This document shows positions 8,244-17,068 of a stretch of 64,000 nucleotides of DNA, in pieces (the first letter of the stretch is position 1; the number at the start of each line of letters is the position of its first letter). The notes under the pieces were generated by a model. The model worked only from the letters and a program-made list of their open reading frames with translations, did not search any database and was not told where the DNA came from. The stretch spans positions 97,914-161,913 of the forward strand of contig CAMAQD010000003.1 in assembly GCA_945860385.1 (NCBI GenBank), given 5' to 3'. Position numbers and translations under genes: made by a program. This stretch comes from Flavobacterium psychrophilum (GTDB lineage Bacteria > Bacteroidota > Bacteroidia > Flavobacteriales > Flavobacteriaceae).

Positions 8244-10538
8244 TTATTTCAAGTCAAAAACACCTTCCAAACCTTTGTCAGAGCTTCCTCCTACCATAAT
8301 TTTAAAAGTTCCCGGTTCTATTAAATAATTGCCGTCGTTGTCAAAGAAACCCAACTCTTTGTCGGTCAAAATCATTGTTACTGTTTTAGTTTCACCTTTT
8401 TTCAATTCAATTAATTCGAAACCTTTCAGTTCTTTCACAGGCCTCGCATAACTGGCTGCGATATCGTGAATGTACAATTGAACCACTTCTTTTCCGTCAT
8501 AATTTCCAGAATTGGTTACCTCAACGGAAACTTTTACCACTTCTCCTTTGGTGAACGCCGTTTTGTTAATTTTCAAATTTTTATAATCAAAAGTGGTATA
8601 ACTCAATCCAAATCCAAAAGGAAATTGAGGCGAATTCTCCACATCTGTATAATGTGACCAAAACACGTTGCCAGCATCATTGCTTGGTCTTCCCGTACTG
8701 TAATTATTGTAATAAATGGGACATTGACCAACATTTCTTGGGAAAGACATTGGCAGTTTTCCACTCGGGTTATAATCTCCGTACAACACTTGAGCAACGG
8801 CATTTCCAGCTTGAGTACCCAACTGCCAGGTTTCAACAATCGCTGGAATGTTTTGGGCAGCCCATGGCAAAGCCAGTGGTCTTCCATTATTTAAAACTAA
8901 AACTACATTGGGGTTTACTTTAAAAATTTCTTCCAATAATTCTTGTTGCAAACCCGGTAAATCAAGATTAGTTCTGCTTCGAGATTCTCCAGATTGATAC
9001 CCATTTTCGCCTAAAACCAAGACAACTACATCGGCATTTGCTGCTACTTTTTTGGCTGCCTCAAACCCGCTTCTATCTGTAGTATTAAAAACCAATTCAT
9101 TAATAAATGTGTTTTTTCCAACGGTTAAATCTGCTCCCTTTTCATAAGTCAATTTATTGTCTTTGTATTGCTGCATTCCTTCTAAAACAGAAATAGCTGA
9201 GTTATCATCTGCAGCCAATCTCCAGCTTCCTAATGGACTGCTTTTGTCATTGGCCAAAGCCCCGATCAAGGCAATTTTTTGTCCTGATTTCTTTAACGGA
9301 AGTAAATTATTCTCGTTTTTCAGCAAAACAATAGATTTTTTTGCCATATCCAAAACTCCGTCGTTATTGGCTTTGCTTCCAATAATGGCTTTTTCTCTGG
9401 CTTCGTCACAATATTTATAAGGGTCGTCAAATAAACCCAATTCGAATTTTACGCGAAGAATTCTACGAACGGCATCGTCAACCAAAGCCTCATTTATTTT
9501 TCCTTCCTTAACAAGTGTAACTAAATCATTGACATAATTATACGATTCCATATCCATGTCAGACCCCGCTTTTATTGCTTTTTCCGATGCTTCTTTTCCG
9601 TCTTTTGCATAACCGTGATTTACCATTTCTTTAAGAGACCCCCAATCTGTAACCACAAATCCATCAAATTGCCATTTCCCTTTTAGAATGTCTCTTTGCA
9701 AAAAGCTACTTCCTGTTGCAGGAACTCCATTCAGAATATTAAAAGAATTCATAAAAGTTCTAATTCCAGCATCGTTCGCCGCCTTGAAAGGGGGAAAAAC
9801 AATATTATACAATGTCGAACTGCTTATATCAACAGTATTATATTCTCTTCCAGCTTCGGCAAAACCGTATGCAGCAAAATGTTTGGCGCAAGCCGCAATA
9901 GTATTTACTTTCGACAAATCTGCTTTTGTATCCCCTTGAAATCCTGTAACTCTGGCTGTTGCAATTTTACTACCAAGAAAAGGATCTTCGCCAGCACCTT
10001 CCATCACTCTTCCCCAACGAGCGTCTCTATAAATATCGACCATTGGAGCAAAAGTCCAATTTATTCCTGATGCTGATGCTTCATCTGCAGCAATTTGAGC
10101 AGATTTTTTTATCGCTTCCATATCCCAACTTGCGGCTTCTGCCAAAGGTATCGGACTCAAAGTCTTGTACCCGTGAATCACATCGAAACCAATAATTAAT
10201 GGAATTCCCAGTCGAGTTTCCTCTACAGCAATCTTCTGTACTGCTCGAACTTGTTTGACACCGCGAACCGATAGCATAGAACCCACCCATCCATCACGCA
10301 AATGTTTGTATTTCAATTCGGCATTTCCTCCCTTTGGTGCCGGACCGGTAACTTCCCAAAAACCATTATACTGATTCATTTGGCCTACTTTTTCCTCAAG
10401 TGTCATTTGTTTCATCAACAAATCAATACGTTCTTCGATCGGTTTAGTTTGGTCTAAATGTGATTTTTTTTGGGCATTTATAGTTCCAAATGCAATGAGA
10501 CAAAAGATTCCCGAGAAAATTAAATTTTTATTAATCAT
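8244..10538 (-). CDS. bglX: Periplasmic beta-glucosidase, glycoside hydrolase family 3
   Basis: A 764-residue GH3 enzyme with a signal peptide (residues 1-22, ending in INAQ). The (beta/alpha)8 domain holds IPLIIGFDVIHGYKT, the AACAKHFAAYG motif and the nucleophile Asp in FDGFVVTDWGS near residue 297. An alpha/beta sandwich domain follows (about 390-590; GENGYQSGES, LNNGRPLALPW), and a fibronectin-III-like C-terminus (about 660-755) ends it. The layout and length match BglX. It should release glucose from beta-linked oligosaccharides in the periplasm. No SusC/SusD genes or regulators sit beside it, so it is not in an obvious polysaccharide utilisation locus. Confidence 0.92.
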   Translation of the reverse strand: MINKNLIFSGIFCLIAFGTINAQKKSHLDQTKPIEERIDLLMKQMTLEEKVGQMNQYNGFWEVTGPAPKGGNAELKYKHLRDGWVGSMLSVRGVKQVRAVQKIAVEETRLGIPLIIGFDVIHGYKTLSPIPLAEAASWDMEAIKKSAQIAADEASASGINWTFAPMVDIYRDARWGRVMEGAGEDPFLGSKIATARVTGFQGDTKADLSKVNTIAACAKHFAAYGFAEAGREYNTVDISSSTLYNIVFPPFKAANDAGIRTFMNSFNILNGVPATGSSFLQRDILKGKWQFDGFVVTDWGSLKEMVNHGYAKDGKEASEKAIKAGSDMDMESYNYVNDLVTLVKEGKINEALVDDAVRRILRVKFELGLFDDPYKYCDEAREKAIIGSKANNDGVLDMAKKSIVLLKNENNLLPLKKSGQKIALIGALANDKSSPLGSWRLAADDNSAISVLEGMQQYKDNKLTYEKGADLTVGKNTFINELVFNTTDRSGFEAAKKVAANADVVVLVLGENGYQSGESRSRTNLDLPGLQQELLEEIFKVNPNVVLVLNNGRPLALPWAAQNIPAIVETWQLGTQAGNAVAQVLYGDYNPSGKLPMSFPRNVGQCPIYYNNYSTGRPSNDAGNVFWSHYTDVENSPQFPFGFGLSYTTFDYKNLKINKTAFTKGEVVKVSVEVTNSGNYDGKEVVQLYIHDIAASYARPVKELKGFELIELKKGETKTVTMILTDKELGFFDNDGNYLIEPGTFKIMVGGSSDKGLEGVFDLK

Positions 10539-11059
10539 AGTTATAAGTATTGACTTAGTTATTGAAAATTATTTGCTGACGAATTGGCCATAAAGAAAAA
10601 TCTTAATTAGATGAAGTTATTTTGATTTTTAGAAAAAACAAATTAAAGAAAAAAAGCAACAAGAATTTTTGTTAATCATTTAAAAAAATAAATTTTAATG
10701 GTGTAAAAATAAAGTATTTTTAATGAAAGAAAAGATTAAATAATGTGAAAATACGATGAATAAGCGCAACGAAATATACTCTTATCAAAATCAACTTAAT
10801 ACTGCTAAATACTTAATTTTTACTAATTGTAGCTATTTGAATTTCCAAAACCCTTTTGGCATAATTCTCAGCTAAAATTCGCACTTTAGAATGATTAAAA
10901 ATATCGCTTTTTATGATTTCATTAACATAAAATTATACTAAATTTTTTAACTTTAATCAATATTTGAATACGATATTATCATATTATTAAAATAATGTCA
11001 ATTATTTTAATAATATTACAAATTACACAATTATAAAAAGAATCGCTAAGAATAGATTA
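10539..11059. other. Divergent 521-bp intergenic region between bglX and hydG
   Basis: Extremely AT-rich sequence separating the divergent GH3 and hydrogenase transcription units. I find no supported open reading frame or tRNA. The one strong element is the 36-bp inverted repeat at 10981-11016. No clean TAnnTTTG box is seen near hydG, which may mean that the operon uses an activator or a different sigma factor. Confidence 0.6.
10981..11016. promoter_or_regulatory. Perfect 16-bp inverted repeat upstream of the hyd operon
   Basis: ATATTATTAAAATAAT (10981-10996) and its exact reverse complement (11001-11016) flank the 4-base spacer GTCA. It ends 43 bases before the hydG start. The symmetry suits a dimeric regulator, and the spacing is short enough for a cruciform or RNA hairpin as well. 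The arms are pure A/T, so low-complexity chance must be kept in mind, but a 16/16 match is long even so. Confidence 0.55.
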
Positions 11060-12487
11060 ATGAAATTTTCACCTCAAAAATATTCATTACCCGATGTTTC
11101 AATGCAACCGTTTATTGATGCAAATGAAATATGGAATATTCTCCAAAATACTGCGTCTTCAAAAACAGCCGTCGAAAAAGTAATTGCCAAATCATTATCC
11201 AAACAAAGACTCAGTTTAACCGAAGTTGCTGTTTTGATAAACGCAACCGATTCTGAGTCTAATAAAGCCATAAAAGAAGGAGCAAAAACCTTGAAAAAAA
11301 ACATTTATGGCAATAGAATTGTACTTTTTGCTCCTTTGTACATTGGTAATAAATGCCAAAATAATTGCTCTTATTGTGGTTTTCGAACTTCCAATAAAGA
11401 AGCTATTCGAAAAACGCTTGATGATCAGGAAATCATCAATGAAATAGAAGCTCTTGAGGATAATGGACAAAAAAGATTGGTTTTAGTGTATGGTGAACAC
11501 AAAGAATATACCCCGGAATATATTGCTCATACTGTAAAATTAGCTTATAGTGTAAAAAAAGGAAATGGCGAAATTCGCAGAGTCAACATCAACGCGGCTC
11601 CAATGGATATTGAAGGTTTCAGAATTGTGAAAGAAGCTGGAATTGGAACTTTTCAAATTTTTCAGGAAACGTATCACCCAGAAGCTTATAAAGCTTACCA
11701 TTTGGGAGGAAAAAAAGCCAACTTCGAAAACCGATTGATCTCTTTAGACCGAGCTCAGGAAGCCGGAATTGATGATGTTGGAATTGGCGTTTTGTTTGGT
11801 TTATATGATTGGAGATATGAAGTTTTGGCCTTGGTTCGTCATACCAATCACTTGGAAGCCTGTTACAATGTGGGACCGCATACTATTTCGTTTCCTAGGA
11901 TTAAGGAAGCATCAGGATTTGCAATTAATCCAAAATATCTGGTTTCTGATGAAGATTTTACCAAACTCATCGCTATTTTGAGATTGGCTGTTCCCTACAC
12001 TGGAATGATTCTCACCGCCAGAGAACCGGCTGAACTTCGGGATGAAATCATTCAATATGGTGTTTCTCAAATCGATGGAGGAACCAAAATAGAATTAGGA
12101 GCTTATTCGAAAACGCTAAATTCCGAACAAAATCTCAATAAAGGCCAGTTCAAAGTCAATGATGAACGTTCCCTGAATGAAATCGTCAATGAATTATTAG
12201 ATAAAGAAATGATTCCATCGTTTTGTACTGCTTGTTATCGATTGGGAAGAACTGGCGAACATTTTATGGAGTTTTCAGTTCCCGGATTTATTAAAAAATG
12301 CTGTACCCCAAATGCAACTTTGACCTTAGCTGAATATTTGATTGATTATGCTGATGAAACTACAGCAGAGAAAGGTTGGAAACTGATTCAAAAAACGGTT
12401 GAAGAGACCGAAAATAAAAAACTTAAAAAATCGCTGAAGGAAAGAATTGAAAGAGTAAAAGCTGGTGAACGAGATTTGATTTATTGA
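11060..12487 (+). CDS. hydG: [FeFe]-hydrogenase maturase HydG (radical SAM tyrosine lyase)
   Basis: A 475-residue radical-SAM enzyme that cleaves tyrosine to give the CO and CN ligands of the H-cluster. The radical-SAM cluster motif is C99-x3-C103-x2-C106 in NKCQNNCSYCGF. The C-terminal HydG signature C389-x2-C392-x22-C415 (FCTACYRLGRTG ... CCTPNA) binds the auxiliary cluster and separates HydG from the related ThiH. The length is normal. It is the first gene of the hyd operon, 35 bp before hydF. The ATG at 11060 leaves a complete N-terminus (KYSLPDVSMQPFIDANEIW), usual for the family. Confidence 0.95.
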   Translation: MKFSPQKYSLPDVSMQPFIDANEIWNILQNTASSKTAVEKVIAKSLSKQRLSLTEVAVLINATDSESNKAIKEGAKTLKKNIYGNRIVLFAPLYIGNKCQNNCSYCGFRTSNKEAIRKTLDDQEIINEIEALEDNGQKRLVLVYGEHKEYTPEYIAHTVKLAYSVKKGNGEIRRVNINAAPMDIEGFRIVKEAGIGTFQIFQETYHPEAYKAYHLGGKKANFENRLISLDRAQEAGIDDVGIGVLFGLYDWRYEVLALVRHTNHLEACYNVGPHTISFPRIKEASGFAINPKYLVSDEDFTKLIAILRLAVPYTGMILTAREPAELRDEIIQYGVSQIDGGTKIELGAYSKTLNSEQNLNKGQFKVNDERSLNEIVNELLDKEMIPSFCTACYRLGRTGEHFMEFSVPGFIKKCCTPNATLTLAEYLIDYADETTAEKGWKLIQKTVEETENKKLKKSLKERIERVKAGERDLIY

Positions 12488-12522
12488 AGTTTGGTGCATT
12501 ACAATAAGTAAATAATTGCCTT

Positions 12523-13734
12523 ATGGATAAAGGTAAAGACAATAAACCACACATTGGAATCTACGGAAGGCGCAACGTAGGCAAAAGTTCGTTTATCAAT
12601 GCGTTGACAGGAATTGATGTCGCAATCGTTTCTGAAATCGCCGGAACTACAACAGATCCAGTTAAAAAATCTATTGAAATTTTCGGAATTGGCCCAGCCA
12701 TCTTGGTTGACACCGCTGGCATTGACGACTTTGGTGATTTAGGCGTGAAAAGAATTCAAAAAACAATCCAAACCCTTGAACATATTGACGCAGCGATTTT
12801 ATTGATTTCTGAAAATGTCTTTGGTTCGTTTGAACAAAAACTAATCGAGGAATTCAACCATTTTGAAATTGAATACATTATCGTTCACAACAAGGAAGAC
12901 CTGGAAAAACTGACTGATGAAACGGCTATAGAAATCAAACAATTTTCGAAAGCACCGATTGAAATTTGCAGTATCAAGAAGTCTCAAAATATTGGTGAAG
13001 TCATCGAATTAATAAAAATTACCATTCCCGAAACTTCTTATCAAAAAAACACTTTGTTGGGTGATATCATCCAAAAAGATTCCATCGTTATGCTCATCAC
13101 CCCAGTAGATTCGGAAGCTCCCGATGGCAGAATGATTTTACCTCAAGCAATGGCAATCCGAGATGTTTTGGACAATAATGCAGTAAATATTGTACTCCGA
13201 GAAACCGAAGTAGAAACTTTTTTCCAAAAAACACAAATTCAACCCGACCTTGTTATTACTGACAGTCAGGCATTTGAATATGTCAATAAAATTATTCCAA
13301 AAGAAATTCCTTTGACCAGTTTCAGTATTGTATATGCACATATGCGAGGGCCATTTGAGGAATATGTCAAAGGAGCCGAAAAACTTTCGGAATTAGAAAA
13401 TGGCAATCGAATTTTGATCTTGGAATCTTGTGTTCATCAAGTCAGTTGCGAAGATATCGGACGATTTAAAATTCCCAATTGGATTAGAAAATTCAGCGGT
13501 AAAGCATTGGAATTCGATATAGCAGCAGGACTTTCTGCAATTGAAAGACCGATTACTGACTATCAATTAATTGTCCAATGCGGTGGTTGCATGATTACCC
13601 GAAAACAATTATTCAACAGACTAAAACCTGCTTTGGAAGCCGGAATTCCTGTGACCAATTACGGAATTGCAATTGCTTATATGAACGGAATTTTAGACCG
13701 AGTTGTAGAGCCTTTTCTCCAAATTTCAAAATAA
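12523..13734 (+). CDS. hydF: [FeFe]-hydrogenase maturation GTPase HydF
   Basis: A 403-residue scaffold protein that assembles the diiron subcluster and delivers it to HydA. The GTPase domain spans about residues 1-170: P-loop GRRNVGKSS, DTAGIDDFG as G3, and HNKED as G4. A dimerisation domain follows. The C-terminal cluster-binding domain has a C-x-H (SCVH) and a C-x2-C (QCGGC), the HydF [4Fe-4S] pattern. It lies 35 bp after hydG. All expected motifs are present, so the protein should be functional. Confidence 0.95.
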   Translation: MDKGKDNKPHIGIYGRRNVGKSSFINALTGIDVAIVSEIAGTTTDPVKKSIEIFGIGPAILVDTAGIDDFGDLGVKRIQKTIQTLEHIDAAILLISENVFGSFEQKLIEEFNHFEIEYIIVHNKEDLEKLTDETAIEIKQFSKAPIEICSIKKSQNIGEVIELIKITIPETSYQKNTLLGDIIQKDSIVMLITPVDSEAPDGRMILPQAMAIRDVLDNNAVNIVLRETEVETFFQKTQIQPDLVITDSQAFEYVNKIIPKEIPLTSFSIVYAHMRGPFEEYVKGAEKLSELENGNRILILESCVHQVSCEDIGRFKIPNWIRKFSGKALEFDIAAGLSAIERPITDYQLIVQCGGCMITRKQLFNRLKPALEAGIPVTNYGIAIAYMNGILDRVVEPFLQISK

Positions 13735-13745
13735 AAAACAAACCA

Positions 13746-14828
13746 TTGAATGCATTTTCAAAAATAGTGAACCAAGATTCTTTCAACAAACAAGACCTCA
13801 TCACGATGCTAAATGCTGACGAGGAAGACCGAATTTTATTGTTTAAAAAATCAAGAGAAATCACAGATTCCTTAATTGGAAATAAGGTGCATTTGAGAGG
13901 TTTGATTGAATATTCCAATGTTTGTATCAAAGATTGTTTGTATTGTGGCATTCGAAAATCCAATAAAAACATAAAACGTTATACGCTTTCCGATGAAGAC
14001 GTTTTTCAATGTGCAATTTATGCTTTGGAACATAATTATGGAAGTATTGCCATTCAATCTGGCGAGCGAACCGACAAACTTTTCATTACCAAAATCACTC
14101 AATTACTAAAAGAAATAAAGAAAATAAGCAATGGAAAATTGGGAATTACACTCTCCTTGGGCGAACAAACTTTAGAAACTTACAAAGAATGGTTTAATGC
14201 AGGAGCACATCGCTATTTGTTGCGCATTGAAACCTCTAATAAAGAACTTTACACTAAAATTCATCCCAATAATAACTTACATAATTTTGATAAACGTTTA
14301 GAAGCCTTGCAAAATATCCGAAAAGCTGGTTTTCAATTGGGAACAGGAGTTATGATTGGTTTACCGCATCAAACAATAGAAAATTTGGCCGATGATTTGT
14401 TGTTTTTGAAAGCTTTGGATGTTGATATGGTGGGAATGGGACCTTATATTGAGCATTTTGAAACTCCTTTATCTGAAGCACATCATCAATTAAAAACCCG
14501 TCAAGAACGCCTGGATTTGACCTTCAAAATGATTGCTACCTTGAGAATCTTAATGAAAGACATCAATATTGTTGCTGCCACAGCATTGCAGGCAATTGAC
14601 AAAATGGGTCGTGAAAAAGCCATTCGATATGGAGCCAATATCTTAATGCCGAACATTACACCTGGAAATTTTAGAAATAATTACAAACTCTATCAAGATA
14701 AGCCTTGCACCGATGAAAATACTACAGATTGTAACACTTGCATTGATGCCAGAATGAGTATGATTGGAAGTCAAATTGGCTATAATGAATGGGGCGATTC
14801 AACACATTTTACAAAATCAAAAGTTTAA
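13746..14828 (+). CDS. hydE: [FeFe]-hydrogenase maturase HydE (radical SAM), TTG start
   Basis: A radical-SAM enzyme needed to build the bridging ligand of the H-cluster. C60-x3-C64-x2-C67 (CIKDCLYCGI) binds the cluster, and GVMIGLPHQTIENLADDL, MVGMGPYI and LMPNITP are HydE-typical. I place the start at the TTG at 13746, 11 bases after the hydF stop, giving 360 residues, close to the family norm of about 350. The open frame extends back to 13578 inside hydF but is unlike HydE there. The first in-frame ATG (13806) would remove the conserved first helix. A GTG at 13767 is possible. Confidence 0.9.
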   Translation: MNAFSKIVNQDSFNKQDLITMLNADEEDRILLFKKSREITDSLIGNKVHLRGLIEYSNVCIKDCLYCGIRKSNKNIKRYTLSDEDVFQCAIYALEHNYGSIAIQSGERTDKLFITKITQLLKEIKKISNGKLGITLSLGEQTLETYKEWFNAGAHRYLLRIETSNKELYTKIHPNNNLHNFDKRLEALQNIRKAGFQLGTGVMIGLPHQTIENLADDLLFLKALDVDMVGMGPYIEHFETPLSEAHHQLKTRQERLDLTFKMIATLRILMKDINIVAATALQAIDKMGREKAIRYGANILMPNITPGNFRNNYKLYQDKPCTDENTTDCNTCIDARMSMIGSQIGYNEWGDSTHFTKSKV

Positions 14829-14847
14829 AATATTAAAACATTTTACA

Positions 14848-15240
14848 ATGGAAACCATAAAATCAATAGCCGATTTGAAGAAAATTAGAGCTTCAATTCT
14901 AGAAGCCAATCAGAAGCAAATAGTAGAAAATGGCAATAAAAAATTGGTCGAAATTAAAGTTGCGATGGCTACTTGCGGAATAGCTTCAGGAGCAAAGGCA
15001 GTAATGGATTTCTTTATTGAAGAGTTGCCCAAAAGAAATATTGTGGCCAATGTAAAACAAACGGGATGTATGGGATATTGTTACGCCGAACCTACTCTTG
15101 AAATCACCATTCAAGATGAAAAACCAGTTGTTTTTGGTTATGTAGATCTAAAAAAAGCGGATGAAATCATTGAAAAATTTATCAAAAAAGGCGAATTGGT
15201 CGATGGAATTATTCCAATAAAATATGAATTAGCCAATTAA
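14848..15240 (+). CDS. (2Fe-2S) ferredoxin-like hydrogenase accessory subunit, HydD type
   Basis: A 130-residue protein with a thioredoxin-like [2Fe-2S] ferredoxin fold, located between hydE and hydB. The ATG at 14848 follows the hydE stop by 19 bases; the longer frame from 14764 merely overlaps hydE. Family marks are VAMATCGIASGAKAV and TGCMGYCYAEP. It has only three cysteines (C43, C74, C78), whereas NuoE-type domains use four. Similar small subunits occur in some multimeric [FeFe]-hydrogenases (HydD). It may relay electrons or serve in assembly. The role is inferred from position and fold. Confidence 0.7.
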   Translation: METIKSIADLKKIRASILEANQKQIVENGNKKLVEIKVAMATCGIASGAKAVMDFFIEELPKRNIVANVKQTGCMGYCYAEPTLEITIQDEKPVVFGYVDLKKADEIIEKFIKKGELVDGIIPIKYELAN

Positions 15241-15276
15241 TCAAAAAGCATAATACAAACTCAAAATAATTTCAAA

Positions 15277-17049
15277 ATGAGTAATAGGTACAGAAAAAAT
15301 TTACTGGTATGCAATGGTAGTTCTTGCCAGCAAGCGTCAGATGCTGATTTAGTAGCTTATATCAATTTCAAATTAAAAGAATATAACCTTGAGGACGAAA
15401 TCAAAGTCGTGCAATCGGTTTGCTCCAATAAATGTTCTATTGGGCCAAATATGATTGTGTATCCAGATAATGTGGAATATTCAAAGGTGACCAGATCCGA
15501 CATTGACGACATCATTATTGAACATTTGTTGAACGACAGAATTGTTGAACGATTGGTTTTCGATAAAGAAAACGGAAATGGTGTTGCTCCCAAAAAACAA
15601 TACCGAATCGCACTCCGAAATTGCGGTTTTATCGATCCAGAAGAAATTAATGATTATATCGAAAAAGACGGTTACGATGCTTTGGCAAAATGTCTAACAG
15701 AATATACGCCACAAGAAGTTACCCAAGAAATCATCAAAAGTGGACTCAGAGGTCGAGGTGGTGGCGGTTTTCCAACGGGTTTAAAATGGGATATTACCAG
15801 CAAGAGTATTGCCGACCAAAAATATGTAGTTTGCAATGCCGACGAAGGTGATCCGGGAGCTTTTATGGATCGTTCCGTACTCGAAGGTGACCCACATTCG
15901 GTTCTTGAAGCCATGGCAATTTGCGGTTATTGCATTGGCGCCAATAAAGGAATTATATATGTCAGAGCTGAATATCCATTGGCAATTAAAAGATTAAAAA
16001 TAGCTTTAAACCAAGCCAAAGAATATGGATTATTGGGTAAAAATATCTTTGGAACTGATTTTGAATTTACCATCGACATTAAATATGGAGCTGGAGCATT
16101 TGTGTGTGGCGAAGAAACTGCACTCATCCATTCGATGGAAGGACTTCGGGGCGAACCCACTTTAAAACCTCCGTTCCCGAGTGTTTCTGGCTATTTGAAA
16201 AAACCAACCAATGTCAATAATGTTGAAACTTTTGCCAATATTCCCGCCATTATCAACAAAGGAGCGGATTGGTTTGCCAGTATTGGAACAGAAAAATCCA
16301 AAGGAACAAAGGTTTTTGCATTGGCTGGAAAAATCAATAATGTAGGTCTGATTGAAGTTCCAATGGGAATTACTTTGAGAGAAATAATCTATGATATTGG
16401 AGGTGGAATTGTTGATGGAAAAAAATTCAAAGCAGTTCAAACGGGAGGACCTTCTGGCGGATGTTTAACTGAAAAACATTTGGATTTGCCTATCGATTTT
16501 GATTCACTTACAGCTGCTGGTTCAATGATGGGTTCTGGCGGAATGATTGTTATGGACGAAGACGATTGTATGGTTTCGATGGCTCGTTTTTACCTAGAAT
16601 TTATCGTCGAAGAATCTTGTGGAAAGTGCGCGCCTTGCCGAATTGGGAATAAACGTTTGCACGAAATGCTAACCAAGTTATGCGACGGTAAAGGAACGAT
16701 GGAAGATTTGGATTTACTTCGTAATTTAAGCGTTGTGGTCAAAGACACCTCATTGTGCGGATTAGGGCAAACATCGCCTAATCCTATTCTTTCGACAATG
16801 AATAATTTCTATGAGGAATATTATGCTCACGTGGCTGAACATCGATGTCCGAGTGGTCAATGTAAATCCTTTATGCGCTATTATATCAGCGAAGAAAATT
16901 GTATTGGCTGTCTGGTTTGTTACCGAAAATGTCCTGTTGGCGCTATTTCTGGAGAGAAAAAGAAAGTACATGTGATCAATCAGGAACTATGCACCAAATG
17001 TGGAATCTGTATGGAAAAATGCAAGTTTCACGCTGTTTACTTAAATTAA
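15277..17049 (+). CDS. hydB: NuoF-like flavoprotein subunit HydB of NAD(H)-linked [FeFe]-hydrogenase
   Basis: A 590-residue diaphorase subunit. The N-terminal thioredoxin-like [2Fe-2S] domain has CNGSSCQQ and CSNKCSIGP. The NuoF core follows, with the FMN/NADH-binding GRGGGGFPTGLKW, NADEGDPGAF and CGEETALIHSMEG. The [4Fe-4S] site is SCGKCAPCRIG plus the distal Cys in TSLCGLGQ. A C-terminal two-cluster ferredoxin domain ends it (CIGCLVCYRKCP; CTKCGICMEKC). This is the complete layout of HydB in HydABC enzymes, where FMN exchanges electrons with NAD(H) and, in some members, bifurcates with ferredoxin. It lies 36 bp after the HydD-type gene and 19 bp before hydA. Confidence 0.92.
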   Translation: MSNRYRKNLLVCNGSSCQQASDADLVAYINFKLKEYNLEDEIKVVQSVCSNKCSIGPNMIVYPDNVEYSKVTRSDIDDIIIEHLLNDRIVERLVFDKENGNGVAPKKQYRIALRNCGFIDPEEINDYIEKDGYDALAKCLTEYTPQEVTQEIIKSGLRGRGGGGFPTGLKWDITSKSIADQKYVVCNADEGDPGAFMDRSVLEGDPHSVLEAMAICGYCIGANKGIIYVRAEYPLAIKRLKIALNQAKEYGLLGKNIFGTDFEFTIDIKYGAGAFVCGEETALIHSMEGLRGEPTLKPPFPSVSGYLKKPTNVNNVETFANIPAIINKGADWFASIGTEKSKGTKVFALAGKINNVGLIEVPMGITLREIIYDIGGGIVDGKKFKAVQTGGPSGGCLTEKHLDLPIDFDSLTAAGSMMGSGGMIVMDEDDCMVSMARFYLEFIVEESCGKCAPCRIGNKRLHEMLTKLCDGKGTMEDLDLLRNLSVVVKDTSLCGLGQTSPNPILSTMNNFYEEYYAHVAEHRCPSGQCKSFMRYYISEENCIGCLVCYRKCPVGAISGEKKKVHVINQELCTKCGICMEKCKFHAVYLN

Positions 17050-17068
17050 TTCTATACCAAAAAGCTTT

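Noticed and set aside
9696..10070. 124-codon frame antisense to the GH3 gene, and similar frames inside other genes
   Set aside because: It lies wholly within a confident gene and is low in complexity; a typical shadow.
13578..13745. ATG start for hydE inside hydF
   Set aside because: The extra residues are a frame shadow of hydF and have no resemblance to HydE. TTG at 13746 gives the normal length.
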